A stretch of 64,000 nt of DNA from Chryseobacterium glaciei. Lineage in GTDB: Bacteria > Bacteroidota > Bacteroidia > Flavobacteriales > Weeksellaceae. The notes under the pieces are model-generated. The model saw only the letters and a program-made list of their open reading frames with translations. It was not told where the DNA came from and did no database searches. The stretch lies in the NCBI RefSeq assembly GCF_001648155.1, contig NZ_CP015199.1:1560501-1624500 (forward strand), written 5' to 3'. Numbering within the stretch: position 1 is the first letter of the stretch; every line of letters begins with the position of its first letter. Positions 25,803 through 35,990 of the stretch are shown piece after piece. The position numbers were made by a program, and so were the translations under genes.

Positions 25803-25902
25803 AAGTTTGTTTTGGTTTTACGGCAAGGTTATCCCATTTGAGAGCGTGTAAGATGCCTTGCAGTTAGTTGATAAAATTGGTTAGTGCCGATTGTTCACAA
25901 AA

Positions 25903-25954
25903 CCCACTTGAACCGGAGCATCCTCGAACGATGTCTCCGGTTTATTTTTGTGGG
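25903..25954 (-). terminator. Hairpin between FecR and SusC genes, cassette A
   Basis: AACCGGAG/CTCCGGTT (25911-25918 with 25935-25942) inside an outer CCCAC/GTGGG pair; read leftward it is followed by TTTT. It would end or attenuate the sigma/FecR transcript before SusC. The 236-bp gap holds nothing else obvious. Confidence 0.65.
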
Positions 25955-26038
25955 CTTCATTAACTAATCCTAAAAATTAAAAAAACTATCTCATAGGCAA
26001 TTGCAGTTTAAATTTGACATATCGGACATTTATTTTTC

Positions 26039-27223
26039 CTACCTGACGATTAGGGTTGTACTATTATTTTTTTTCTTTAGGGTAAAATGAACGTTGCTCA
26101 ATTGGAGAATACGAAGTACTGTCGACAGATTTGAACTACGCTTAATACCACCATTAAATACTTCTTTGGTTGGACTGCCCTGATATTCGATTTCAATATT
26201 GTACCAGCGGCTAACCTGCCTAAGCACTTCCTGAATCGGTGCATCCCTGAAATAAATTTCGCCTTCCTTCCATGCCAGTGCAGTCTGCAAATCAGCTTCA
26301 CGGACATGTATATTTCCGTCAGCAAATAAAGATTGCTGCCCGGGTTTTAAGATGATATTATCCTTTTCATTATGATTGTTCAGAGGCGAAACTTTGACCG
26401 AACCCTCTTCAAGGGTGGTCACAGTACGTCCTTCGTCAGCATAGCTGTTGATGTTGAAGTGGGTTCCCAGAACCTCAACTTCCTGATTTGTGGCTTCAAC
26501 AATAAAAGGATGCTGCTTATCTTTGCTTACTTCAAAGTAGGCTTCGCCAGCCAACAGCTTTACTTTCCGCTTTCCCTGCTCTCTCAGGTTGGCAGAATAC
26601 TGTAAAGTGGTAGCGGCGTTAAGCCACACTTTGGTGCCGTCAGACAGCACAATTTGATAGGTTTCCCCTTTAGCAGTTGAGAGTGTGTTTGCTCGGTTAT
26701 CTACACCCCCATTTGATTCGGAGACGGTATAAATTACCTCTCCATTTTTATTTTTTAAAACACTTATGCCTCCTTCGTTGGCAATATTGCCATTGGAAAC
26801 TTCATTAAGCAAAATCTTCTTTCCATTGGCAAGCGTAAGCGTTGCAGCACTATGCCCGGGATTTACATCTGCAATAAATTCATCCTTTGTTTTTTGCGTA
26901 TGGTAGTGCAATAGCAGATATCCGCCACCCAATAAAGTAGCGATAATGATGGCTGCATACGGAATATATTGTCTTAATAGAAGTTTTTTTGTTGGTTTTA
27001 ACTTCTGCCTAAGTTTGTACTCTACTGAATTTACAATCTCATTTAATTCTATATTATCATTTACCGGAGTATCTTCTGTTAAAGCATTTGCAACAAGTTC
27101 ATTCAGTTCACCTTCATTACCCTGTTTCCTAAAATATTCAAGCAAGGCATCATACTCTTCCCTACTGATATTCTTCTTCAGGTATTTAGCAAGGAGGTCT
27201 TTGATATCGTGGGAATTTTCCAA
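26039..27223 (-). CDS. FecR-family anti-sigma factor
   Basis: 394 residues. N-terminal cytoplasmic sigma-binding part (1-85), one membrane helix (about 87-108, YAAIIIATLLGGGYLLL), periplasmic FecR domain with GETYQIVLSDGTKVWLNA and GEAYFEVSKDKQHPFIV and VLGTHFNI, and a C-terminal DUF4974/STN-like domain (YFRDAPIQEVLRQVSRWYN). It holds the adjacent ECF sigma factor until the SusC STN domain signals. It is separated from SusC by a hairpin and from the sigma gene by 139 bp. Confidence 0.95.
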   Translation of the reverse strand: MENSHDIKDLLAKYLKKNISREEYDALLEYFRKQGNEGELNELVANALTEDTPVNDNIELNEIVNSVEYKLRQKLKPTKKLLLRQYIPYAAIIIATLLGGGYLLLHYHTQKTKDEFIADVNPGHSAATLTLANGKKILLNEVSNGNIANEGGISVLKNKNGEVIYTVSESNGGVDNRANTLSTAKGETYQIVLSDGTKVWLNAATTLQYSANLREQGKRKVKLLAGEAYFEVSKDKQHPFIVEATNQEVEVLGTHFNINSYADEGRTVTTLEEGSVKVSPLNNHNEKDNIILKPGQQSLFADGNIHVREADLQTALAWKEGEIYFRDAPIQEVLRQVSRWYNIEIEYQGSPTKEVFNGGIKRSSNLSTVLRILQLSNVHFTLKKKNNSTTLIVR

Positions 27224-27362
27224 ATCTTTTCTTTTTTTAATAGTATTACGCAGATGGTTGCCAAACCAATAGCTGTATTATTAAAAAAAGATCAAATAAA
27301 TGTTAACAAGCTGATTATAAGGTTAAAAAAATATAAAAAGAATAAAAACAGGAAAAATGAAA

Positions 27363-27953
27363 CTATCCGATTAGATGATGACAGAATAAAACTACGGCAA
27401 ATGGAATAGCTTTATCGTAATTTTCTCGTAGGAATCTGTTTGCTTTGGTGATATGATCATTAACGGCAGCTTCCGAAATCTCTAGGAGTCTACTGACCTC
27501 AGAATAACTTTTCTTTTCCAGCTTGCAAAGAAGAAAGACTTTTTTACGCTGTTCAGGAAGTCGGTCAATTGAACGGAAAAGTTCGCTGTCTGCACTTACC
27601 TGAGATACTTCCTCAAAAGGATTATATAGTTCGGAAATGCGGTGCCATAATTCTTCAGCCAGCTTCTTATCTCTAGAGACTTCTCTAAAATAATCATTTA
27701 CAAGATTAGTTGCAATACGGTATAAGTATGCTTCAATAGGTTTTTCAACATCAATTCCTTCTCTGTTATTCCATAACCTGATAAAAAGTTCCTGTAAAAT
27801 ATCCTCAACCAGATCCCCAGAATTGAGCAACCTTAAAAGCCGATAGGCTATCTTTTTTTTATGATTTGAATATATTATTTCAAAGGCACTATACTCCCCA
27901 TTCCGCAGCCTGAGCAGCAATTCTTTTTCATCGATTATGGGTAAGGATTTCAT
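27363..27953 (-). CDS. ECF RNA polymerase sigma factor, cassette A
   Basis: 196 residues. Sigma region 2 with GEYSAFEIIYSNHKKKIAYRL, VEDILQELFIRLWNNRE and ATNLVNDYFRE, and region 4 with LPEQRKKVFLLCKLEKKSYSEVSRLLEIS and VNDHITKANRFLRE. Standard Bacteroidota sigma-70 family protein of the FecI type. It pairs with the downstream FecR and should drive the SusC-SusD-TlpA operon. It is divergent from the restriction-modification operon. Confidence 0.95.
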   Translation of the reverse strand: MKSLPIIDEKELLLRLRNGEYSAFEIIYSNHKKKIAYRLLRLLNSGDLVEDILQELFIRLWNNREGIDVEKPIEAYLYRIATNLVNDYFREVSRDKKLAEELWHRISELYNPFEEVSQVSADSELFRSIDRLPEQRKKVFLLCKLEKKSYSEVSRLLEISEAAVNDHITKANRFLRENYDKAIPFAVVLFCHHLIG

Positions 27954-28037
27954 TGTTTCGAAATGATATTAATTTAAAGTTAACAATTTTATATTATTTT
28001 TAAAATTTGAATCTGATTGATTTGTTGCTCAAAAAAG

Positions 28038-28055
28038 CTAGTGAGCTTACACTAG
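28038..28055. promoter_or_regulatory. Inverted repeat in the sigma/RM spacer
   Basis: CTAGTG-agctta-CACTAG, a 6-bp perfect pair. It lies between the divergent sigma and HTH genes and could belong to either promoter. Confidence 0.35.
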
Positions 28056-28157
28056 AAAACATGATATTCGAATATTCACATTACACCCAATCTATAAAAT
28101 TAATTTTAAGAAATGAAAGATCCTGAACCTTTGCCGATTGCGATTATGCAATCTTAG

Positions 28158-28179
28158 ATCACCATCAATTAATGGTGAT
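28158..28179. promoter_or_regulatory. Likely operator of the RM controller
   Basis: ATCACCAT-caatta-ATGGTGAT, a perfect 8-bp palindrome, 58 bp upstream of the HTH gene heading the hsd operon. Position and symmetry fit binding by a dimeric XRE-type controller. The rest of the 27954-28237 gap is AT-rich without ORFs. Confidence 0.55.
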
Positions 28180-28237
28180 ATGTCATAGATTTCTTCGTAG
28201 ATTTACCAAAATTTGACAAGTCAAACAAAGAAAAGTC

Positions 28238-28522
28238 ATGAACTTCGGTGAAAAAATAAAAGAACTGAGAGAAAGTCAAGGTTTATTGCAGCGACAGTTG
28301 GCTGCCAATCTTGAAATAGACACGCCCATGTTTAGCAAAATTGAACGTGGTGAGCGGAAAGCAAAAAGAGAACAGGTAGAACAACTTGCAGTGCTTCTCA
28401 ATACAGATAAACCTGCTTTATTTTCTATATGGTTGGCTGATCAAATTTTGGATTTGATACAAAATGAGCCTCAAGCAAATGAGGCAATTGAAATGGTAAA
28501 AAAAGAACTAACGAAAGCATGA
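28238..28522 (+). CDS. XRE-family controller of the type I RM operon
   Basis: 94 residues: an XRE helix-turn-helix at about 5-60 (GEKIKELRESQGLLQRQLA, DTPMFSKIERGERKAKREQ) and a short helical tail. Its stop overlaps the hsdM start (ATGA at 28519-28522), so the two are co-translated. As with C proteins of restriction-modification systems it probably tunes operon expression so that methylation precedes cutting. A palindrome upstream is a likely binding site. Confidence 0.9.
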   Translation: MNFGEKIKELRESQGLLQRQLAANLEIDTPMFSKIERGERKAKREQVEQLAVLLNTDKPALFSIWLADQILDLIQNEPQANEAIEMVKKELTKA

Positions 28523-30588
28523 GCATTAATATTCTGAAATACGAATCAGACGTTTGGCGTACAGCCGATTTACTTATAGGAGCAGGAATAAAACAGAGTG
28601 ATTTTCCTAAATATATGATGCCCTACTTTGCATTACTTATGGTAGAAAGTAGACTGATAAGGGAAGCTAAAAGATTAGAAGAAGAAATTGGGAAAGACAA
28701 TATTGATGATTTTGTAGAGGAGTTCCAACTTGCAGGATTAGGATACAATGACTACATCATTCGAAAAGGAAAATCGCTTAAAGATATTTGCCAAAATGAC
28801 AAAGGATTCGATTCTGATTTTCACTTATATTTAAAGTCCTTCGATCCCGAAACAAAATATTTATTAGGAGTTGACAAAGGGACAGAAGATGAAAAATTTC
28901 TGGATATTTCAGGAATAAGTGGTCAGCTAAAAAAGAAAAGAATATTATTTGAGACCGTACAAGCCTGGAGTGAGATAGACCTTACCCCGTTTAATAATTC
29001 TGAAATTACTACTCTTGAAGAACATATTAAAAGAAAGTGGGCTGATATTTCAGCAGAAACATCAGGAGAGCAATATACCCCTGACGATATTATATCGCTT
29101 ATCTCTGAATTAATTGCCTCCAAAATAGAGGATAATGGAAAGTTTCTTACAATATATGACCCTACATGTGGGGGTGGAAACTTACTTTTTGGTGTGGAAG
29201 ACAAGATCAAAGAAAAATTTAAAAGACCAACAAAAACATTCGGTGAAGATTGGAGTGATAGCCTTTATGCTTTGGCAAAGATAGAGAGCCGATTTAGGGC
29301 CGATTCCGAAATAAAATACGGAAATACCCTAACGAATATTTCTTTCATTGAAAAACGCTTTGATATTGTTGTCGCAAACCCACCCTATGGTGTGGATTGG
29401 AAAGGATATCAAAAGGACATCAAAAATGACACTACAGAACGTTTTGTAGCTTTGCCATCGATATCTGATGGCCAGTTCCTTTTTACACAACACATACTTT
29501 ATCAGCTGGCCAGTGACGGTTTTTCAGTAGTAGTCCACAATGGTTCTACCCTCTTTAGTGGCGATGCAGGGAGCGGTGAAAGTACAATACGTAAACATTT
29601 TTTTGATAATGATTGGGTAGAAGGAATCATTCAAATGCCGACAGATGAATTTTTCAACACCGGTATCTATACTTATCTATGGATATTCAACAAGAATAAA
29701 CCACTTGACAGAAAAGATAAGGTTATTCTCATTAACGCCAGTGACCTTTATGAACCTCTTAAAAAAAGCAAGGGTAAGAAGCGTAAGCAAATGAATCAAA
29801 GTAATAGAACAGATATTGTGAGGGCATTCACAGAATTTGCGGATAATGAGTTCTGTAAAGTGTTCGACAAGTGGCATTTCTACTACAATAGGCAGAGCAT
29901 TATGCTTACAAATATTGATGCAAATGGTAACTTCATCGAAATGCCTGTGAAGGAAAATATTTCTGGTGAAAAAACTGAGGTCAAATCAATTAAGATTTCT
30001 CCAACAAAAATTATCGTTACTGATGAATCTGATACATTTCTTTTTGATAGATTCGAAATCAGTGACTTTGAAAAATCCAAATACACTTCTTTAGAAGCAT
30101 TCTTTAATGACGAAATCAAACCTTCGATTTCAGCATTGGATTACAAAGAGCAAAATTTAATAGTAAACACTGAAAAAGCTGTCTATTGGTATGACTCCGA
30201 TAAAGATACTATTATAGAAGAAGTAGGCAAAAAGAAAACTGAACTAGGTTGTGGGAAAATAGTAATTAAAAGCGTTTTAAAAAAAGCTACAAAGACTAAG
30301 GAAGCCTACATTGCCATAACAGTAGAACTGACCCTGGATTTACAGAAAGATTATGAAATTATTCCATATTCTGTAGACTCTGTGGAAAACTCGAAAAGAA
30401 TAGTTGATTTTATGGCAAAGTACATTACTAAACCATTTGAGTATTTAGAAAATGTAATTGGAGTGGAAATCAACTTCAATAAGGTTTTCTACACACCAGA
30501 AAAACTAAGAAGTATTGAAGATATTAATATTGAACTAAATGCTTTGGAAGAAGAGTTGTCCAATCTAGAACGTGAATTGAAATTATGA
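28519..30588 (+). CDS. hsdM: Type I restriction-modification methyltransferase subunit
   Basis: 689 residues. N-terminal helical HsdM domain (1-130), then the N6-adenine methyltransferase core: SGEQYTPDDIISLI, SAM-binding motif I as YDPTCGGGNLLF (near residues 213-224), and catalytic VVANPPYGVDWKG (near 281-293). The C-terminal 200 residues are longer than in classical HsdM and mix beta strands and a terminal coiled coil (EEELSNLERELKL). It modifies adenine at the site set by HsdS. Overlaps HsdS by 4 bp. Confidence 0.95.
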   Translation: MSINILKYESDVWRTADLLIGAGIKQSDFPKYMMPYFALLMVESRLIREAKRLEEEIGKDNIDDFVEEFQLAGLGYNDYIIRKGKSLKDICQNDKGFDSDFHLYLKSFDPETKYLLGVDKGTEDEKFLDISGISGQLKKKRILFETVQAWSEIDLTPFNNSEITTLEEHIKRKWADISAETSGEQYTPDDIISLISELIASKIEDNGKFLTIYDPTCGGGNLLFGVEDKIKEKFKRPTKTFGEDWSDSLYALAKIESRFRADSEIKYGNTLTNISFIEKRFDIVVANPPYGVDWKGYQKDIKNDTTERFVALPSISDGQFLFTQHILYQLASDGFSVVVHNGSTLFSGDAGSGESTIRKHFFDNDWVEGIIQMPTDEFFNTGIYTYLWIFNKNKPLDRKDKVILINASDLYEPLKKSKGKKRKQMNQSNRTDIVRAFTEFADNEFCKVFDKWHFYYNRQSIMLTNIDANGNFIEMPVKENISGEKTEVKSIKISPTKIIVTDESDTFLFDRFEISDFEKSKYTSLEAFFNDEIKPSISALDYKEQNLIVNTEKAVYWYDSDKDTIIEEVGKKKTELGCGKIVIKSVLKKATKTKEAYIAITVELTLDLQKDYEIIPYSVDSVENSKRIVDFMAKYITKPFEYLENVIGVEINFNKVFYTPEKLRSIEDINIELNALEEELSNLERELKL

Positions 30589-31853
30589 AAAGGTATAGTT
30601 CATATAAGAATTCAGGAATAAATTGGTTGACGAAAATTCCTGGCGAATGGTCTGTGTTACGAGTAAAGGATATTGTAAAAAAAATAGGAAGTGGTGTAAC
30701 CCCAAAAGGGGGAAGTGAAGTCTATGTAGATTCTGGAATTCCATTGTTGAGAAGCCAAAATATATATGATGATGGTCTTCGAATAGATGATGTTTCATTT
30801 ATCGACTTGGAAACACATCAAAAAATGAAAAACTCTCAATTAAAGCCCCAAGATATTCTTATCAATATTACCGGTGCTTCAATTGGTCGGACTTGCATTT
30901 TACCAGAATCCATGTCTACAGCAAACATTAACCAACATATAATTTACTTAAGAATTCATAAGACTTTGGTACCATTCATTTCGTACTATCTCAAATCCAA
31001 TTCGATAAAGGAATATATTAATTTAATTCAAGCTGGGACCTCAAAAGAGGCATTGAACATGAGCCAAGTCCTGACTATACCAATCTTAATTCCAAAACAT
31101 CAGGAACAAATTGCCATTTTCAACTGTCTGGAGAGAAAAGTCCAAGCTATCGACAAAAAGATAGAATTACTACATAAAAAAATTATTTGCTACAGAGAAT
31201 TGCGAAAAAGCTTAATTAACAAGCTAGTTACTAATGGATTGAATAAAGATATTCAGTTAAAAGCAAGTGGAGTTGATTATATCGGAAAAATACCGAAAAA
31301 TTGGACGGTTGAAAGGATAAAAGATCATTTTTATATTGGCAGGGGAAGAGTAATTGGCCAGGAAGCATTATCAGAAAATGGCAGGTATCCGGTTTTTTCA
31401 TCACAAACAGAAAATAATGGTTGTTTAGGTTATATAAAAACTTATGATTACAATACCGATTTATTGACATGGACAACTGACGGAGCTAATGCTGGAACGG
31501 TATTTAGAAGAAAAGGAAAATTCAACTGTACAAATGTGTGTGGTACCCTGATTCCCAAGCGAAAAAATTTAGATTTAGATTATGTTGTTTATGCTCTTCA
31601 AGAAAGTGCTACACATAATAAAAGAATCGACACTAATGGAGCAAAGATTATGAACGGTGAAATGGCTGTTATAAAGATTGCATTCCCTAGTTTAGATGAG
31701 CAAAAAGATATTGCAAATATTTTAGATATTAAAACAGCAAAGATCGATCAGATCATTTTTAATTTAAAGAAACAAATCAGCACATTTAAAGAGTTTAGAA
31801 AAACGCTTATAGACGATGTTGTAACTGGAAAAACAAAGGTAACAAACGATTGA
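30585..31853 (+). CDS. hsdS: Type I restriction-modification specificity subunit
   Basis: 422 residues in two target-recognition halves. Each half begins with the same short block (NSGINWLTKIPGEWSVLRVKD and VDYIGKIPKNWTVERIKD) and ends with a dimerising helix followed by KSLINKLVTNG or KTLIDDVVTGK. HQEQIAIFNCLERKVQAID and DEQKDIANILDIKTAKID are the spacer helices. It gives DNA sequence specificity to methylation and restriction. No truncation or inverted spare hsdS copy is seen nearby, so no shufflon. Confidence 0.95.
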   Translation: MKRYSSYKNSGINWLTKIPGEWSVLRVKDIVKKIGSGVTPKGGSEVYVDSGIPLLRSQNIYDDGLRIDDVSFIDLETHQKMKNSQLKPQDILINITGASIGRTCILPESMSTANINQHIIYLRIHKTLVPFISYYLKSNSIKEYINLIQAGTSKEALNMSQVLTIPILIPKHQEQIAIFNCLERKVQAIDKKIELLHKKIICYRELRKSLINKLVTNGLNKDIQLKASGVDYIGKIPKNWTVERIKDHFYIGRGRVIGQEALSENGRYPVFSSQTENNGCLGYIKTYDYNTDLLTWTTDGANAGTVFRRKGKFNCTNVCGTLIPKRKNLDLDYVVYALQESATHNKRIDTNGAKIMNGEMAVIKIAFPSLDEQKDIANILDIKTAKIDQIIFNLKKQISTFKEFRKTLIDDVVTGKTKVTND

Positions 31854-31854
31854 G

Positions 31855-34800
31855 ATGAAAGAATTAGATTTACAAGATAAATACCTTATCAACTTTCTGT
31901 GTGAAAGACCTGACGGACTTTTATACAAAGAGGCCAAAGCCAATACCGTATCCCCTAATTTCTTCATCATTGAAGATCTGAAACACTTCATTTCTGAAAC
32001 TGAGTTAAATAAAAGCAACTATAAAAAATTACTGAAAAAGTTTAGTACCGAGAAAGACCTACTAAATGCCTTTACCCAATTCCTGGATGAGAAAATCAAA
32101 TCATCCATGAATATGGCTATTTTTATTAATACAAATAAATCGGTGACTTTCGAGGGTATAAAGCTTCACTTATTTTATCCGAGTGGTAGTGAGTTCGAGG
32201 AGGATAAACTCTTCGACCAGAATATTTTTTCCGTAGTTCAGGAAATGCCCTACACCTTTAAGTATGAAGGCAAGCAATATTTTTCGTTCCGCCCTGATTT
32301 ATCATTTTTCGTTAATGGTATATTCTTAGGCTATAGTGAATTAAAAAGTAATTGGACAAATCAAACAGCAACTAAAAATGGACGTAGAAAGGTAAGTAAC
32401 GATTACCTGAATGCTGTTCAAGCCTACTTAACCATCGCTGATAAAAACGATTTTTCCCAGTCTATTCGTAAAGACTTCCTGAAAATTTTTGAGAAGGCCA
32501 TTCACATCACATCTACTGATATTTCTCAAACATATGTGATAAGAAACATTGCCAATCAATTTGAAGAAATTAAAGCTACAGTAAACATTGGTAGTTACGA
32601 TTTTGAACAGTATGAAAAAAAGATTTTAAAAGACTTTAAGTCATATCCTCTTAGAAACAAAGAAGCTTCAAAGACAGAACGATTTGAGGAGGTTTTCAAA
32701 GCACTATATGATAAAAAAATGATAGAGAAAGAAATTCTCTACTACAATTTCATAGAACGGGAACTGATTAAAAAAGAGGGAAGTAAAACAAAAGAATATA
32801 AACACAATGATGGTAGATTGATCAGCCCACGGCCAAAACAGAAATTTGGCACCGATAAAGTACTTTCAAAAATAAACGAATTCCTGGAACATGAAAGTGA
32901 ACCTGATTACTTCATTCGGAAACTTGAAAAGGAATTAAAGGATAAGGGACTTGGTGACAATCAAATCAATGAACTTCTTGCCAAAAGGCAAAAATATCAA
33001 AACAACAAGACCGTTTATTCTCTCCTTTTGCAATACGCAGCCGGATTTGGCAAAAGTAACATAATAGGCTGGACAGCTTTACAGTTGAAGGACCTTCGTA
33101 AAGATGGCCAGTATATTTATGACAAAGTAATGTTGGTAGTAGACAGGTTACAGCTTAGAGATCAATTGGATTCTAAACTGCATAACATGAATATTCAGAA
33201 AGGAATGTTCATTGAGGCCACAGACAAAAAAAGTTTCATTGCTGCCCTTAGTAGTGATAAAAGAATCGTGATTGTTAACCTGCAAAAGTTCACTTCGGTA
33301 AATAACATCTTGGATGCAGCTATCGTTAAGAAACTATCAACTCTAAGAATTGCATTTTTAATTGATGAGATACATAGAAGCAACAGTGGCATTCAGCATG
33401 ATGAAATGATCAGTGTATTTGATGAGCTACAGAGCAGCTTCGACCAAAGCAAGGAATATCAGGAACAGCATACAAAAAAGAATTTGATCGTCGGCTTCAC
33501 CGCTACTCCGAGTGATCATACTTTAGCCCGATTTGGAGAATTTAATAAATACGCAGAATCAGAAAAAATATGGGTTCCATTTGATAGCTATACTATGCGT
33601 GAGGCTATTGAAGACGGCTATATTCTAAATCCGATTAAAGGAATTGTTCCCGTCTCTTCAAAAATGTTCTTTGAAATACCTGACAACGAATTGGAAGGCT
33701 TTGAGGGCGATTTAGGATATGGATTTGAAGAAATACCGGATGATACAGATACAGGGATTGATGAAGAAGGGAAAAAATACGCCATTCGTAAAAAGAAAAT
33801 ATATGGTAACTCGCAACGAATAGAAGCAATATCTAAATTCATCGTTGAACGTTTACTTTCATCTGTTTATCACAATATAAGAGGTACAGCAAAAGCAATG
33901 CTGGCAGTATCCTCTATCCCGGCTGCCATAAAATACAAAGGCTTTATTGACAAACACTTTTCAGAATTAGTAAAGGAGAAAAAATATGAACGTTTTGCTG
34001 ATGCCCCGGTTTATATTGTTTATTCAGACAGCCAAGAACACAGAAGCGCAAGTGGCTTAAACGGCGGCTTAAATGAAGAGAAGGTTTTACAGAACTTTGC
34101 TGTTAAGAAAAATGGCTTGATAATCGTCGTCGACAAGCTTCAAACCGGATTTGATGAGCCAAAACTTCATACACTTTTCTTAGATAAGGAGATCAAAGGG
34201 ATTAATGCCATTCAAACTATTTCCAGAGTAAACAGAACTACGAAATATAAGAACGATTGCAAAATCATAGATTTTTCGTATAAAAATGTAAATGTAAAAA
34301 ACATCAAAGCTGCGTTTGAGCACTTCAGCAATGTTGTTGTATCTGATTTCGATCCATTGGGTGATGAAGATAAGCTAGTCGACGTTTACAAGGAATTGAA
34401 TACACACCCAATATTCAAAACTCACTTTCCACAATTCAGGGCATATCACACCACAAATCCAGATGTTTCCTTGATTATAGGTATTGAAGATGCTTTGGAT
34501 GATTATATTCGAAACTCCGAAGAAGAGAGCAGAATGTTAAAGGAAAAAGTTTTACAATACTTTAAAATACTGAATCTCATTGAATTTGTCATAGAATTAG
34601 ACCCAAAGTACAGTGAGAAGCTATTATTGGATTTTTGGCACAAATACAATATGCTTTATAATCAAATTAATAAGCAATCAGAAATTATCGATGATGTAGA
34701 TATCTATTTCGATAATAGAATTGGTATAGTTGCCCCCGCAGATCCAAAACAAAAAGATAACAAACCAAAGAATCCAAGCCCAACGAACTCAGATCAACCG

Positions 34801-35622
34801 AACAAATACAAATACAATATTCTAAAAGTTATTGAGAAACGCAATCAGGAAGAAGAAGCAATTGCTGAGTTAATAGCAGATTTTGAAAGTAAAATCACTT
34901 TGCTGTTTGAGTTTATCAAGCAAGATGATACTGGCCAAAGACTTATTGCAAAAATCAATGATGACGGGTCAGCATTTTCACAAGAGGAGATCTATTCAGA
35001 TTTCTTTAGATTATATCGAAAATTTACTATTCGCAATAAGGATTTGGGGGACTTCTTTATTCGGGAAACGAAAGATATTTTAAGTCAGTTATGTGATGAC
35101 TTTGAAAGAGTTTTGAAAAAGAACACATCCAAAAAGATTACGGAATTAGCAGAAGGATACATTTATTTAGATACTGACGATCTAAATGCTGCCAAAAATA
35201 TTTTTGAAAAATATAGCTTTTTCGCAGAATCATTAGGATTCAAAATTACTGACGAAGGAATATTCGAACAAGGTTCTTGGATAAAGAAGGGAATCAAAAT
35301 GGTTCAAGACTTTTTCAAACAGGAAGAGGTTCAAGAAATTTACAGTAAAGGTAAAAGGAGTTTGGAACTAGCCTATATTGAAAAAGTTCAGGCTGAGATC
35401 GATGGATTAAAAGTAGGTGCAGCTGCCCAACTTTTAGAAAGTGTAAAAGGCACTACCAATGTGGCAGTTAAGCTTGGTTCCATTGTGTTAATAAAAGCAG
35501 AAATAAATGGTCATGAGCAAACATTAATTTTTGATCTATCAGATGAGCAACGTCAAAATCTTGAAAAAAACGGGTTTCTACTCAATCAGCCACAAGAACT
35601 ATTAAAATACTTAAATAACTGA
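31855..35622 (+). CDS. hsdR: Type I restriction endonuclease subunit
   Basis: 1255 residues. The nuclease domain shows SFRPDLSFFVNG and GYSELKSNW (D...E-x-K). The helicase motor has Walker A AAGFGKSN (near 399-406), FLIDEIHRSNSG (DEAD-type box), GFTATPSD, and the sixth motif AIQTISRVNRTT. A long C-terminal coiled part binds the methylase core. It translocates unmethylated DNA and cuts at a distance. One base separates its start codon from the HsdS stop; intact by eye. Confidence 0.95.
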   Translation: MKELDLQDKYLINFLCERPDGLLYKEAKANTVSPNFFIIEDLKHFISETELNKSNYKKLLKKFSTEKDLLNAFTQFLDEKIKSSMNMAIFINTNKSVTFEGIKLHLFYPSGSEFEEDKLFDQNIFSVVQEMPYTFKYEGKQYFSFRPDLSFFVNGIFLGYSELKSNWTNQTATKNGRRKVSNDYLNAVQAYLTIADKNDFSQSIRKDFLKIFEKAIHITSTDISQTYVIRNIANQFEEIKATVNIGSYDFEQYEKKILKDFKSYPLRNKEASKTERFEEVFKALYDKKMIEKEILYYNFIERELIKKEGSKTKEYKHNDGRLISPRPKQKFGTDKVLSKINEFLEHESEPDYFIRKLEKELKDKGLGDNQINELLAKRQKYQNNKTVYSLLLQYAAGFGKSNIIGWTALQLKDLRKDGQYIYDKVMLVVDRLQLRDQLDSKLHNMNIQKGMFIEATDKKSFIAALSSDKRIVIVNLQKFTSVNNILDAAIVKKLSTLRIAFLIDEIHRSNSGIQHDEMISVFDELQSSFDQSKEYQEQHTKKNLIVGFTATPSDHTLARFGEFNKYAESEKIWVPFDSYTMREAIEDGYILNPIKGIVPVSSKMFFEIPDNELEGFEGDLGYGFEEIPDDTDTGIDEEGKKYAIRKKKIYGNSQRIEAISKFIVERLLSSVYHNIRGTAKAMLAVSSIPAAIKYKGFIDKHFSELVKEKKYERFADAPVYIVYSDSQEHRSASGLNGGLNEEKVLQNFAVKKNGLIIVVDKLQTGFDEPKLHTLFLDKEIKGINAIQTISRVNRTTKYKNDCKIIDFSYKNVNVKNIKAAFEHFSNVVVSDFDPLGDEDKLVDVYKELNTHPIFKTHFPQFRAYHTTNPDVSLIIGIEDALDDYIRNSEEESRMLKEKVLQYFKILNLIEFVIELDPKYSEKLLLDFWHKYNMLYNQINKQSEIIDDVDIYFDNRIGIVAPADPKQKDNKPKNPSPTNSDQPNKYKYNILKVIEKRNQEEEAIAELIADFESKITLLFEFIKQDDTGQRLIAKINDDGSAFSQEEIYSDFFRLYRKFTIRNKDLGDFFIRETKDILSQLCDDFERVLKKNTSKKITELAEGYIYLDTDDLNAAKNIFEKYSFFAESLGFKITDEGIFEQGSWIKKGIKMVQDFFKQEEVQEIYSKGKRSLELAYIEKVQAEIDGLKVGAAAQLLESVKGTTNVAVKLGSIVLIKAEINGHEQTLIFDLSDEQRQNLEKNGFLLNQPQELLKYLNN

Positions 35623-35623
35623 T

Positions 35624-35962
35624 ATGGCAACAACTATTCATAATATCGAAATCCTTAGAGCTTACCTTTCCGGAGTACTGGATAGGGCAGATCATCATGC
35701 TCAAAATGTAAATGAAATTGCACTTGCTATAGCAGGGGGAATAATCTGGAGAACAACAGATAACATCCGTGTAATGTCCCGTGAAGGCGAGATGAAAAAT
35801 GTACTATGGTTACAAGTTGGGGCAAAGACTCTATGTTTCGCATATAACCATTCGGCAGGAAATATTGAAGTAAGAGATGGCTCTGTGCAAGGAACTGTCA
35901 TTACTAGTTTTAATAATAGTACCTCATTATCGGATGTAAAAATCTTTTTTGAAAATTTGTGA
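35624..35962 (+). CDS. Small protein at the end of the hsd operon
   Basis: 112 residues starting 1 bp after hsdR stop. One helix (IEILRAYLSGVLDRADHHAQN), then beta-rich sequence with GGIIWRTTDNIRVMSREGEMKN and VLWLQVGAKTLCFAYNHS. I cannot name a family. Tight spacing makes it part of the RM operon; it might stabilise the complex or act independently, for example as an accessory defence protein. No catalytic motif is seen. Confidence 0.75.
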   Translation: MATTIHNIEILRAYLSGVLDRADHHAQNVNEIALAIAGGIIWRTTDNIRVMSREGEMKNVLWLQVGAKTLCFAYNHSAGNIEVRDGSVQGTVITSFNNSTSLSDVKIFFENL

Positions 35963-35990
35963 TAAAAAAAATGTTTTAAGATAAGAGAAG

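Noticed and set aside
30585..31853. Phase-variable hsdS shufflon
   Set aside because: No second hsdS fragment, recombinase or inverted repeat is present near the operon.
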